A stretch of DNA of 25,508 bases from an uncultured Altererythrobacter sp. (GCA_938009055.1 CALLIO010000304.1:1-25508); one strand, 5' to 3'. Shown: positions 1 to 8,051, numbered from the stretch's first letter. Numbers and translations are program-made. The notes: generated by a model from the sequence alone, not told the origin.

Positions 1-1146
1 GCGGGGATCCATCCTTTTGGCCGCACGCAAGAACGATCTGGCCGCGAACAGGGCGTCTACGCCGTGCGCGAGGCTTTGGCCGATGCCGGTTTGGAATGGG
101 CGGATATGGAATGCGCCTATGGCGGGTCTGCGGCGGCGGGCAACGCCGATATCATGGTCAACGAATTGGGCCTGACTTCGCTGCCCTTTATCAACGTGGC
201 GAATGGCTGCGCGACCGGCGGCAGCGCGATTGCTTCGGCGCAGCAAGCGATCGCAAGCGGCATGTACGATCTGGCTCTGGCGGTCGGGTTTGATAAGCAC
301 CCGCGCGGCGCGTTCAACGCAAAGCCCGCCGATTACGGCCTGCCGGAATGGTATGGCGAAACGGGCATGATGCTGACGACGCAGTTCTTTGCGCTGAAAA
401 TTCAACGCTACATGCAGTTGCACGGCATCAGCCGCACGACCCTTGGCCGGGTGGCTGAAAAGGCGTTCCGCAACGGATCCAAAGCGCCCCACGCCTGGCG
501 GCGCACGCCGGTTGATCTCGACACGATTATGAACGCCCCGATGATCAACGATCCGCTGACAAAGTTCATGTTCTGCTCTCCCGCGGAAGGCGGCGTCGCC
601 CTGATCCTGGCGAGCGAGAAAAAAGCCCGCGAGCTGGGCGTTCTGGGTGACCAGAAATCGGTGCGCGTTGCCAACGTCGCGTTCAAGACCCGGCCCCCTG
701 ACAGTTTCGAAGTGTTTCAGGCCGGCGTCAGCGTCAAGGAAGGCGGCAAGCCGACCATTCTCGCCTCGCAAGCGGCGTTCGAAGGAGCCGGCATTGGCCC
801 CGAAGATATCGACGTCGCGCAGCTGCAAGACACCGAAAGCGGCGCGGAAATCATGCACATGGCCGAAAACGGCTTTTGCAAGGACGGCGAACAGGAAGAA
901 TGGCTGGCCAATGGTTGGTCAGAAGTTGGCGGCAAGATGCCGATCAACACCGATGGCGGATGCCTGGCCTGCGGGGAACCGGTCGGCGCGTCAGGCCTGA
1001 GGCAAGTCTATGAGAATGTCGAACAATTGCGCGGACGCGGGGGAGAACGCCAAGCGCCCGGCCCCGATGGCGACGGGCCCAAAACCGCCTATAGCCACGT
1101 CTATGGCGCGCCGGGTATTTCGGCCGTCGCGATTCTGGAGCGATAA
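1..1146 (+). CDS. Thiolase-fold protein (lipid-transfer/SCPx-like), 5' truncated by window
   Basis: The reading frame is open from base 1, so the true start lies upstream; the GTG at 64 falls inside the conserved N-terminal strand that begins GIHPFGR. The family is thiolase, acting on acyl-CoA substrates in the cytoplasm. The nucleophile-type cysteine is present in NGCATGG (codon at 208-210), and the C-terminal core reads GEPVGASG followed by HVYGAPG. The two histidines of a working SCPx thiolase are missing: the HDCF position reads QDTE (Gln codon 826-828) and the GHP position reads GEP (Glu codon 976-978). This resembles the Ltp2-type steroid side-chain aldolases of the thiolase superfamily, so retro-aldol cleavage is a real alternative to thiolysis. 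It heads the visible part of a five-gene operon, with 2 bases to the next gene. The family call is firm and the reaction is not. Confidence 0.85.
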   Translation, partial: AGIHPFGRTQERSGREQGVYAVREALADAGLEWADMECAYGGSAAAGNADIMVNELGLTSLPFINVANGCATGGSAIASAQQAIASGMYDLALAVGFDKHPRGAFNAKPADYGLPEWYGETGMMLTTQFFALKIQRYMQLHGISRTTLGRVAEKAFRNGSKAPHAWRRTPVDLDTIMNAPMINDPLTKFMFCSPAEGGVALILASEKKARELGVLGDQKSVRVANVAFKTRPPDSFEVFQAGVSVKEGGKPTILASQAAFEGAGIGPEDIDVAQLQDTESGAEIMHMAENGFCKDGEQEEWLANGWSEVGGKMPINTDGGCLACGEPVGASGLRQVYENVEQLRGRGGERQAPGPDGDGPKTAYSHVYGAPGISAVAILER

Positions 1147-1148
1147 GC

Positions 1149-1919
1149 ATGGGTAAAATGACCAACAAGGTCGCGCTTGTCACCGGAGGCGCGGAAGGCA
1201 TCGGCGCCACCGTTGGCCGAATGATCGTCGACGAAGGCGGCAAGGTGCTGTTGTGCGATGTGCAGGTCGACAAGGCCCGCGAGCTGGCGAACGAACTGGG
1301 CGACAACGCCGAGGCTTTTGAGCTGGATGTGCGCGATCTGGATCAATGGCACGCCGCGGTGCAAGCGGCGCAGGAGCGTTTCGGGAAACTCAACGTGCTG
1401 TGCAATATCGCCGGCATTTCAGAGCCGGGAATTGTCACCGATGTCGATCTCGACAGCTGGACGCGCACCATGGATATCAATCTGAACGGTCCCTTCTTTG
1501 GGTGCCGTGCGGCGATCCCCGCGATGGAAGCAGCCGGAGAGCCCGGCGCCATCGTTAATATCGGTTCGATGATCGCGATGCGCGCGGCGGCCTTCGTGGC
1601 CGCCTATTCCGCGTCGAAAGCCGGGCTTTTGGGCCTCACCCGTTCCATCGCGCTGGATCTGGCGGAACGCGGTTTGCCGATCCGCGCCAATATGGTGCAT
1701 CCCGGCGCGGTCCGCACACCGATGTATGATAGCTATAAATATTCGGGCGCCGACACGCCTGAGAATATCGAAACCAACTTTGCCGCCACGCATCCGATGA
1801 ACCGGATCGGCGAACCCGAAGAGGTCGCGAAAGCGGTCGTCTTCCTCGCCAGCGACGAAGCCAGCTTCACCACAGGCTGCGATTTCACCGTCGATGGCGG
1901 CGGATCGATTAGGAGTTAA
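1149..1919 (+). CDS. SDR family oxidoreductase (NAD-type classical SDR)
   Basis: A 256-residue classical short-chain dehydrogenase/reductase with a complete active site. The nucleotide-binding motif TGGAEGIG is at residues 12-19. Asp37 at the end of beta-2 (LLCD) predicts NAD(H) rather than NADP(H). The NIAG motif is near residue 86, catalytic Ser140 lies in NIGS, and Tyr153 and Lys157 in YSASK. The C-terminus ends in the usual VDGGGS. It probably oxidises or reduces a hydroxyl/keto group, for instance a 3-hydroxyacyl-CoA, given the CoA-metabolising neighbours. The start lies 2 bases after the thiolase-like stop, which suggests translational coupling. The substrate cannot be assigned from sequence. 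Confidence 0.92.
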   Translation: MGKMTNKVALVTGGAEGIGATVGRMIVDEGGKVLLCDVQVDKARELANELGDNAEAFELDVRDLDQWHAAVQAAQERFGKLNVLCNIAGISEPGIVTDVDLDSWTRTMDINLNGPFFGCRAAIPAMEAAGEPGAIVNIGSMIAMRAAAFVAAYSASKAGLLGLTRSIALDLAERGLPIRANMVHPGAVRTPMYDSYKYSGADTPENIETNFAATHPMNRIGEPEEVAKAVVFLASDEASFTTGCDFTVDGGGSIRS

Positions 1920-1930
1920 GGGCGAAATTT

Positions 1931-2686
1931 ATGGGCGAACAACCTGCAACCCGGATCGATGCGCATTTCATTGCCGCGGGCAAATATCACGACATCGATT
2001 ACCCACGGCTTGAGGTTCTCAAACTCCTCGCCGAGCATCCTCATATTCGCACCACGGTAGGATGTGATTATTCGGGTCTGGAACGGCTCGATCAATGCCG
2101 ATTTCTCATCACCTATACGTGCGACTTGATGCCAAGCGAGGAGCAAACCAAACAGCTTCGCGCGTGGCTGGAGGCCGGCGGCAAATGGCTGGCGCTGCAC
2201 GGCACCAACTCGATTCTGGTGTTTACCGAAGATGGGCTCGTCGACACTCCGGAAGATCGCCCTGATGTGTTCGAAATGCTCGGCACACAATTCAAGGCGC
2301 ATCCGCCGATCGGCCAGTTCGAGGTGAACGTGGTCAACAAGGACCACGAACTCACACGCGGTATCGACGATTTCGAAGTGGTTGATGAGCTCTATCTGTC
2401 AAAGACAACGGCTAAGATAGACACGTTGATGCAGACAACCTTTGAAGGCGAAGCCACCGGCTTTGTCGAAGGGGACTGGGAGAAGACCGACGTTCCCATC
2501 CTGTACACCCGCGACATCGGAAAAGGACGCATCGTCTATAACACGCTGGGCCATTGCCGTGGGCATTATGATCTGCCCGGCATGCAGGATTTCTACCCGC
2601 ACAAGGAAATGTGCGCGTGGAATTACGATGTCTACTACGACATGCTGCGCCGTTCTATCGCGTGGGCGATGCGGGAAGGCGAATAA
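1931..2686 (+). CDS. ThuA-like domain protein
   Basis: A 251-residue protein with the ThuA (trehalose-utilisation, class I glutamine-amidotransferase-like) fold. Visible family marks are LALHG near residue 90, HPPIGQF at 124-130, a DHELTRGI stretch at 138-145, DELY at 152-155 and a late GHCRGHYD. There is no signal peptide or membrane segment. The ATG at 1931 has AAGGG about 8 bases upstream. The family is often linked to sugar-type substrates, but the true reaction is unknown for most members. Here it sits between an SDR and an acyl-CoA dehydrogenase in the same operon, so it may process the same carbon skeleton. The family is confident and the function is unassigned. Confidence 0.85.
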   Translation: MGEQPATRIDAHFIAAGKYHDIDYPRLEVLKLLAEHPHIRTTVGCDYSGLERLDQCRFLITYTCDLMPSEEQTKQLRAWLEAGGKWLALHGTNSILVFTEDGLVDTPEDRPDVFEMLGTQFKAHPPIGQFEVNVVNKDHELTRGIDDFEVVDELYLSKTTAKIDTLMQTTFEGEATGFVEGDWEKTDVPILYTRDIGKGRIVYNTLGHCRGHYDLPGMQDFYPHKEMCAWNYDVYYDMLRRSIAWAMREGE

Positions 2687-2698
2687 AGGACAGCCCCT

Positions 2699-3907
2699 AT
2701 GGACATGAACTTCTCCAAAGAAGACCTCGCTTTCCGCGAAGAAGTCCGCGACTTTCTTGCTGAGAATTTGCCGCAGCATCTGCGCGATGGTGCGCGCCGG
2801 ACGCCGGGGGTCTTTGTGGAACCCGATATCGGGATGGAATGGCACCGCATCCTCGCCAAAAAAGGCTGGGTCGCGCCGCATTGGCCCAAAGAAGATGGCG
2901 GGACAGGCTGGACCCCGGTTCAAAAGTTCATCTTCGACAAAGAGACAGCGCTCGCCGGAGCGCCTTCTTTGGCAATCCTCGGGCTTCGATTGGTTGGTCC
3001 GGTGATCTGCGCATTCGGCACGCCAGAGCAAAAGGCGCGTTTCTTGCCGCGCATTTTGTCGGGCGATGATTATTGGTGCCAAGGCTATTCAGAGCCCGGC
3101 AGCGGGTCGGATTTAGCCTCGCTTAAAACCACCGCAACGCTCGACGGGGATGAATACACCGTCAACGGGTCAAAAATCTGGACCACCCATGCGCATCACG
3201 CCAATTGGATCTTTGCGCTGGTGCGCACCGATGCGACGGTGAAAAAGCAGGCCGGGATCACCTTCCTGCTGTTGCCGATGGATCAGGAGGGGATCGAAGT
3301 CACCCCGATCCATTCAATGTCCGGCGACCACGAAGTCAACGCGGTGTTCTTCAGCGATGCCAAAACGAGTGTCGAGAACCGCATCGGCGAAGAGGGCGCA
3401 GGCTGGAGCATTGCGAAATTCCTGCTCGAAAATGAGCGCGGCGGATCATGTTTTGCCCCGCGCTTGATCCAAGGGATTGAGCGGCTGGAAGAGCTGGCAC
3501 AAACGCAGCCTTCAGGCGTCAATGGCGCGATTGCCCATGACTCGCGCTTTCGCGACCGGCTAGCCCGCGCCAAGTTACAGGCCGAAGCGTTGGAATTTAC
3601 CGAACTGCGTATTTTGGCGGAGCTTGCCAAAGGCCGCTCGCCCGGCCCGCAAACCTCGCTGGTCAAATTGCTCGGCTCCAATATTGGTCAGGAAATTGAC
3701 ACGTTGCGGCTCGAATTGCTCGGCACGGATGCGTTGCAATTGCCGCTCGAGCGCCCGCTTTATGGCAATGAGGCGCCGGAACCAATTGGCAGCGAAATCG
3801 CTCAAACAGCGATGGGTAAATATCTCAACAGCCGCGCATCCACCATCTATGGTGGCTCTGACGAAGTGCAAAAGAACATCATTGCGAAGACTGTTCTTGG
3901 CCTCTGA
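2699..3907 (+). CDS. Acyl-CoA dehydrogenase
   Basis: A 402-residue flavoenzyme of the acyl-CoA dehydrogenase family, which inserts an alpha-beta double bond into an acyl-CoA and passes electrons to ETF. The FAD/substrate signature YSEPGSGSDLAS is at 130-141, WTTHAHHANW follows at 161-170, and the C-terminal helix reads STIYGGSDEVQKNIIAK. In MCAD-type enzymes the catalytic Glu sits in IYEG; here that position is Gly (residue 385), as in FadE enzymes that use a Glu elsewhere or work as heteromers. The start has AAGGA 8 bases upstream of the ATG. It lies 12 bases after the ThuA-like gene, in the same operon. The acyl substrate is unknown; the oxygenase and aldolase-like neighbours suggest a bulky or branched acyl group. 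Confidence 0.93.
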   Translation: MDMNFSKEDLAFREEVRDFLAENLPQHLRDGARRTPGVFVEPDIGMEWHRILAKKGWVAPHWPKEDGGTGWTPVQKFIFDKETALAGAPSLAILGLRLVGPVICAFGTPEQKARFLPRILSGDDYWCQGYSEPGSGSDLASLKTTATLDGDEYTVNGSKIWTTHAHHANWIFALVRTDATVKKQAGITFLLLPMDQEGIEVTPIHSMSGDHEVNAVFFSDAKTSVENRIGEEGAGWSIAKFLLENERGGSCFAPRLIQGIERLEELAQTQPSGVNGAIAHDSRFRDRLARAKLQAEALEFTELRILAELAKGRSPGPQTSLVKLLGSNIGQEIDTLRLELLGTDALQLPLERPLYGNEAPEPIGSEIAQTAMGKYLNSRASTIYGGSDEVQKNIIAKTVLGL

Positions 3908-3937
3908 CGTGGTCTCCTCAAACGAAAGATTACAATA

Positions 3938-4840
3938 ATGGATGTTTCCAAGCTGATGTTCCGCGACGGCCTTATGGATGGCGAACGGATTCTGGTCACG
4001 GGTGGCGGCACTGGATTGGGCCGCGAAATGGCCGAAGGCTTCTTAAAGCTTGGCGCAACCGTCTATATTTGTGGGCGGCGACAGAACAAAGTTGATGAGA
4101 CAGCGGCCGAATTGATGGAAGCGCATGGCGGCAAGGTTGTCGCCCATTCGTGCGATATTCGTGACGCGGACGCGATCCACGCAATGGTCGATGCGATCTG
4201 GGCGGATGGCGGCGCGCTCACCGGCGTGGTCAACAATGCGGCGGGCAACTTTATCAGCCGCACCGAAGACCTCTCCGTCAACGCCTTTAACGCGATTTCC
4301 GACATTGTGTTTCGTGGAACATTCTATGTCACACTCGACATCGGCAAGCGCCTGATTGCTGAAGGCAAGAAAGCAAGCTTCTTGTCGATCCTAACAACAT
4401 GGGTTTGGACCGGCAGCGCCTTTGTGGTGCCTTCCGCAATGTCGAAAACCGCGATCAATTCCATGACGCAAAGTCTTTCGACCGAATGGGGCCGCTATGG
4501 CCTGCGTTTCAACGCAATTGCGCCCGGCCTTTTCCCGACCAAGGGCATGAGCGCGCGGCTTAATCCGGGCCAGAATGATGCCAATCCGAACAATTCGATG
4601 AACCCGATGGGCCGCGCTGGTGAGATGCACGAGCTTGCCAATCTCGCGGTGTTCCTGATGGGGCCGGGCGCGGAATATGTGAACGGGCAAACCATTGCGA
4701 TTGATGGCGCAGGCGCGCGGGCCAATGGCGGCACGTTCTATCCAGTGCTGGAATCACTCGGCGATGCCGAATGGGATCAGATGCGCGCAATGATCAAAGG
4801 CACAACAGCCCAGGATAAGGCCGAGCAAAACAAGGCCTAG
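3938..4840 (+). CDS. SDR similar to 2,4-dienoyl-CoA reductase, altered active site
   Basis: A 300-residue SDR whose closest recognisable relative is mitochondrial 2,4-dienoyl-CoA reductase (DECR). Shared marks are TGGGTGLG at 21-28, NNAAGNFIS at 99-107, FVVPSA at 162-167, and the run STEWGRYGLRFN after the active site. It has the DECR-type Ser166-x3-Lys170 instead of Tyr-x3-Lys. The residue aligned by eye with the DECR proton-donor Tyr (Tyr199 in the human enzyme) is Trp155, so DECR chemistry is doubtful. Arg47 and Arg48 after beta-2 favour NADPH. It has about 30 extra C-terminal residues, rich in Lys, Glu and Gln. It is the last gene of the forward operon, and its TAG overlaps the stop of the convergent synthetase gene. 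Confidence 0.88.
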   Translation: MDVSKLMFRDGLMDGERILVTGGGTGLGREMAEGFLKLGATVYICGRRQNKVDETAAELMEAHGGKVVAHSCDIRDADAIHAMVDAIWADGGALTGVVNNAAGNFISRTEDLSVNAFNAISDIVFRGTFYVTLDIGKRLIAEGKKASFLSILTTWVWTGSAFVVPSAMSKTAINSMTQSLSTEWGRYGLRFNAIAPGLFPTKGMSARLNPGQNDANPNNSMNPMGRAGEMHELANLAVFLMGPGAEYVNGQTIAIDGAGARANGGTFYPVLESLGDAEWDQMRAMIKGTTAQDKAEQNKA

Positions 4841-6456
4841 GCCACGCTTTCATCGGCAATTGCTTGCGCACTTTTATAATCGGGCTTGCCATTGTTGAGA
4901 CGCAAGGACCTGTCGGTAAACACATAGACTCGCGGGATTTTGTATCCGGCAAGTCCCTCGCGCGCGGCCGTATCGAGTGCATCCTCCAGACCTTCAGCGC
5001 TCCCCTCCGGCTGAACCACGGCGACAATTTTGCGGCCAAAGCGCGGATCGGGCAAGCTCACCACGCGCACATCCTTCACGCCCTCATGCGCTTGGACCAC
5101 GGCTTCGACTTCCTCGGGAAAGACTTTCTCGCCGCCAGTGTTGATGCACATATTGTCGCGCCCGATGAAGTCGAGCGTGCCATCAGCGGCCCAGCGCGCG
5201 CTATCGCCGGTCATCAGCCAGCGCTTGTCATCGATCACCGGAAAAGTCGCAGCGTTTTTCTCGTCTTCGCCGAGATAGCCAAGTGGCAGCGGGCCGGTGC
5301 GCGCGACAATGCCCACGCCGTGCTCACCCTGCTTGATCTCGTTCAGATCAGTATCGATCAGCTTTACCTCGCGATCAGCCATCGCTTGGAATTTGCCGCC
5401 GCCTGAAGAGCCAGCCGCGCTGGTTATCATCACGGCTGTGCCTGAACTTTCGCTTGATCCCAAGGCATCGACAATCAGCAAGGACTTGTGATGGCTGATA
5501 AGGCGCTGCTTATTCGCTTCGCTAAAGGCTGCGCCAGTCGATACGATCATCGCCAAGGATGCAAGCGCAGCGGAAGGATCGTCATGCTCGTCAAGCGCAT
5601 CGGCCAAAGGCAAAGCAAAAGCATCGCCAACGATAAAGGCCGTTTTCGCGCCCACACGCGCAAACTCGTCAATCGCGAGTTTCGCATCGAATTTGGGGGC
5701 TGGGAGAAAGGCCAAAGTCCCGCCTTTCAAGATCTGGATCACGGAGAAAAACTGGCCCGCACCATGCATCAAAGGGCTCAAGACCAAGGCCGGCATGGCA
5801 GAGGCGGGATGGTCAGGCCCGATTTTCACTGCCTCAGCCACTTGTTCATCCAATGATTTTGCAATGAAAGGCGGCTCTGCCATTCCCCGCTGCCAAACCG
5901 ATATAGAATTGGCCTGCCATGATGCTTCGAACGGCCACATCACAGCCTTGGGCATGCCGGTGGTACCGCCGGTCGCCATCAGAAACAGCGCATCGCGGTC
6001 GGAATGGATGGCAAAATCGTGGGGGAGCGGGGTTTGCTGCCAATCGCTCCACTCATCCGCGCCCACATCGATAGCAAGCGTGCCTTGCGGCGCGGCAGCT
6101 GTGGCGGTTTGGACAAAATCGCTTTCGGCAAAGACAGCCTTCAGACCAAAACGCGCAAAAATATCGGCAAGCTCGCGATCCTTATATTGATAATTCACAT
6201 TGACCGGCGTGACGCCAGCTTTGATGCAGCCAAAATAAGCGAGGAGATAATCGGGCGAATTGCGCAGCATCTGGCCAACGACATCGCCCGGCTTCAGTCC
6301 GCGCTCCAGCAGACCAGCGGCGATCGCATCGGTCAGGTCATCAATCTCGCCCCAAGTGACGATCCGTTCGCCATGGATAATCGCCTTGCGCTCAGGCTCG
6401 ATCTTCGCTGCCAGAGCCTTGAGTGCGACACCAAAATTTTCGCCTTGCCAGGTCAT
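4837..6456 (-). CDS. Acyl-CoA synthetase (AMP-forming, FadD-like)
   Basis: A 539-residue ANL-superfamily ligase that makes an acyl-AMP and then an acyl-CoA from a carboxylic acid, ATP and CoA. The P-loop is MATGGTTGMPK at 160-170. The A5 region reads ALGSSESSG near 331-339. The adenylate-binding MTGD lies at 415-418, the hinge GRDNMCINTGGEKVFPEE at 432-449, and the C-terminal catalytic lysine in NNGKPDYKSA (Lys524). The stretch NVNYQYKDRELADIF is typical of FadD3/FadD17/FadD19-like ligases for large or cyclic acids. The start ATG at 6456 has GGAAGAA just upstream. It is convergent with the SDR gene and divergent from the LuxR-type gene, a natural control partner. It probably activates the acid consumed by the forward operon. 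Confidence 0.92.
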   Translation of the reverse strand: MTWQGENFGVALKALAAKIEPERKAIIHGERIVTWGEIDDLTDAIAAGLLERGLKPGDVVGQMLRNSPDYLLAYFGCIKAGVTPVNVNYQYKDRELADIFARFGLKAVFAESDFVQTATAAAPQGTLAIDVGADEWSDWQQTPLPHDFAIHSDRDALFLMATGGTTGMPKAVMWPFEASWQANSISVWQRGMAEPPFIAKSLDEQVAEAVKIGPDHPASAMPALVLSPLMHGAGQFFSVIQILKGGTLAFLPAPKFDAKLAIDEFARVGAKTAFIVGDAFALPLADALDEHDDPSAALASLAMIVSTGAAFSEANKQRLISHHKSLLIVDALGSSESSGTAVMITSAAGSSGGGKFQAMADREVKLIDTDLNEIKQGEHGVGIVARTGPLPLGYLGEDEKNAATFPVIDDKRWLMTGDSARWAADGTLDFIGRDNMCINTGGEKVFPEEVEAVVQAHEGVKDVRVVSLPDPRFGRKIVAVVQPEGSAEGLEDALDTAAREGLAGYKIPRVYVFTDRSLRLNNGKPDYKSAQAIADESVA

Positions 6457-6594
6457 ATTCTTCCAATTCTCATGAGATCGCTTTGCTATAGTTTGTCTTA
6501 AGCCTGTGGACGCCTACGAATTTTGTGGGCATTCGTATGCGCTTTCCGCTAGGTAAGGCAAATCGAATCGGACGCATATGAGAGGAAGCCGGGG
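6457..6594. promoter_or_regulatory. Divergent promoter region with inverted repeat (candidate LuxR-type operator)
   Basis: This 138-base gap separates the divergent acyl-CoA synthetase and LuxR-type genes. It contains an inverted repeat with left arm CGCCTACGAA (6511-6520) and right arm TTCGTATGCG (6532-6541). Nine of ten arm positions pair, across an 11-base spacer. A TATAGC on the minus strand (6485-6490) could be a -10 box for the synthetase gene; that would put the repeat near -48, a position used by activators. The repeat is seen directly, but its use as an operator is inferred. Confidence 0.5.
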
Positions 6595-7404
6595 ATGAGG
6601 GATAATGTAGTCGAGCTGCGCACGCCGCAGGGTCGGGAAAACATCGATCAGCTTTTGGAAGAAGTCACGATCCGGTGCCTTGATGATATTCATGATGCCG
6701 CAGTGACCATGTCGCGCATCGCGCGCGAACGCGGCATGCAAATCGCCATGTGTGATGACATTTCGTCGAATGAAACCATGCTCGACGGTGATGGCACTAT
6801 CCTCAATGCTGATATCTTTGGCTGGCTCGATGATGGCGCGCGCTGGTGGGAAGATCACCGCCTGGCGCTCCATTCACCGCTGCCACGCGCTTGCCGTTAT
6901 GAAAGCGAGCCGTTCTGGGTCAATCAGGATGGGTTCAACACGCGCTGGCGCAATTCCTATCTTGAAGAAATCGACCTCAATGATTTTGAAAAGCGCGCGC
7001 TATGCCAGGCGGCAATCGTTATTCCAGTCCACCTGCCTTTCGGTCAGATCTCGGCCAACAGCTTTATCCCGCTCGACAAGGAAAAGACTGATCTTTCAGA
7101 GGAATTCGCTGAATATGGCAGCTTCTTCTCGCAGCTGACACGGCGCTTTGTTGCTGGCTATGTGCAAGCACAGCGCACAAAACGGCGCATTCCATCGGAT
7201 TGCGTCTTGTCCAAGCGCGAAGTGGAATGCTTGCGCTGGGCCGCGATTGGCAAGACCGACAAGGAAATCAGCATGATCCTTGAACGCAGCCACGCCACGA
7301 TCCGCTATCATGTGCATCGCGCTGGCGAGAAATTGGACAGCGTCAACCGTGCGCAAACGATTTTCAAAGCGGGTCAATTGGGATATCTCGGCGCCAATTC
7401 CTGA
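6595..7404 (+). CDS. LuxR-family transcriptional regulator
   Basis: A 269-residue DNA-binding protein. The C-terminal HTH of the LuxR/GerE type spans about residues 204-266, with LSKREVECLRWAAIGKTDKE and then ATIRYHVHRAGEKL as recognition helix. The N-terminal 190 residues have the size of an autoinducer-binding domain, with an FWVN segment near 107 and IVIPVHLPFG at 141-150, so a small ligand may be sensed. There is no receiver domain signature and no transmembrane segment. No luxI-type synthase is seen in the window, so a solo regulator responding to a pathway metabolite is likely. The ATG at 6595 follows GAGGAAGCCGGGG; an ATG at 6578 is out of frame and stops at once. It probably controls the adjacent synthetase gene and perhaps the whole catabolic region. 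Confidence 0.9.
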   Translation: MRDNVVELRTPQGRENIDQLLEEVTIRCLDDIHDAAVTMSRIARERGMQIAMCDDISSNETMLDGDGTILNADIFGWLDDGARWWEDHRLALHSPLPRACRYESEPFWVNQDGFNTRWRNSYLEEIDLNDFEKRALCQAAIVIPVHLPFGQISANSFIPLDKEKTDLSEEFAEYGSFFSQLTRRFVAGYVQAQRTKRRIPSDCVLSKREVECLRWAAIGKTDKEISMILERSHATIRYHVHRAGEKLDSVNRAQTIFKAGQLGYLGANS

Positions 7405-7410
7405 TTTTGC

Positions 7411-7430
7411 GAAGGCGCCTCCGCGCCTTC
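7411..7430. terminator. Hairpin after the LuxR-type gene (weak terminator candidate)
   Basis: A perfect 8-base stem GAAGGCGC / GCGCCTTC closes on the 4-base loop CTCC, beginning 6 bases after the regulator stop codon. There is no T-tract on either side, so intrinsic termination is not certain. The remaining 78 bases before the VOC gene stop show no other structure that I can support. Confidence 0.4.
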
Positions 7431-7508
7431 ATCCTCACTAGATGCGCGGCAAGCTTCGGGCGGCCCGTCGGCCTTGCGAGCCTTTTCTGGGCCCGTCCTT
7501 AGCCTCAG

Positions 7509-8051
7509 TCATCCGAGCTTCCTCAGCGGTTCCGACCCATCCCAATTCTCGCCTGCTGCCTTGATGATGGCAAACAGATCTGGGGCGTTGGGGTCGCTGT
7601 CTTGCTGGAGCACTTCGACTAGACCTCCCGGGCCTTGTCCGGGATCAGCATAGATCACTTTCGAATTGCCGAAATTGCCCTCGATCACGATTTCAGCGCC
7701 TTGCCGTTCGCAAGCGGCATAAGCATCGGCAATATCATCGACCAAAATGCACACATGGTGCAAGCCGTCGCCAACTTGCGCATATTCGCCGGAATAAATC
7801 GAAGGGTGGTTGTCGCGCGGGCGAATCAGCTCGATCTGGATATCACCCCAATAGGCCAGCGCCAGATCAAACACGGCATCGGTTGGCTCGCCCTTATATT
7901 TCATCCCGTCGAGATGGATGCCCTCGAGCAGGAAAAACGGGCCCACGCCCATAACCCCAGTCCAATGTTTGACGGCTGCGTCAAAATCATCGGGAACAAA
8001 GGCGAGCTGCATCACATCACCCAGTGAAGCCAAACCTCCTGCATGCGCCAT
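7509..8051 (-). CDS. VOC-family protein (glyoxalase/epimerase-like)
   Basis: A 180-residue vicinal-oxygen-chelate protein with two beta-alpha-beta-beta-beta units. Likely metal ligands are Gln15 (MQLAF), Glu74 (QIELIRP), His99 (LHHVCILVDD) and Glu146 (GLVEVLQ), the pattern of methylmalonyl-CoA epimerase, glyoxalase and ring-cleaving relatives. The start was placed at the ATG at 8051 because GGAGGG lies about 7 bases upstream. A GTG at 8069 would add MREGDF but would put the Shine-Dalgarno inside the gene. It is divergent from the Rieske oxygenase gene with a shared 128-base promoter region, so it may isomerise, epimerise or cleave the oxygenase product or a CoA thioester. The exact reaction is unknown. 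Confidence 0.85.
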   Translation of the reverse strand: MAHAGGLASLGDVMQLAFVPDDFDAAVKHWTGVMGVGPFFLLEGIHLDGMKYKGEPTDAVFDLALAYWGDIQIELIRPRDNHPSIYSGEYAQVGDGLHHVCILVDDIADAYAACERQGAEIVIEGNFGNSKVIYADPGQGPGGLVEVLQQDSDPNAPDLFAIIKAAGENWDGSEPLRKLG

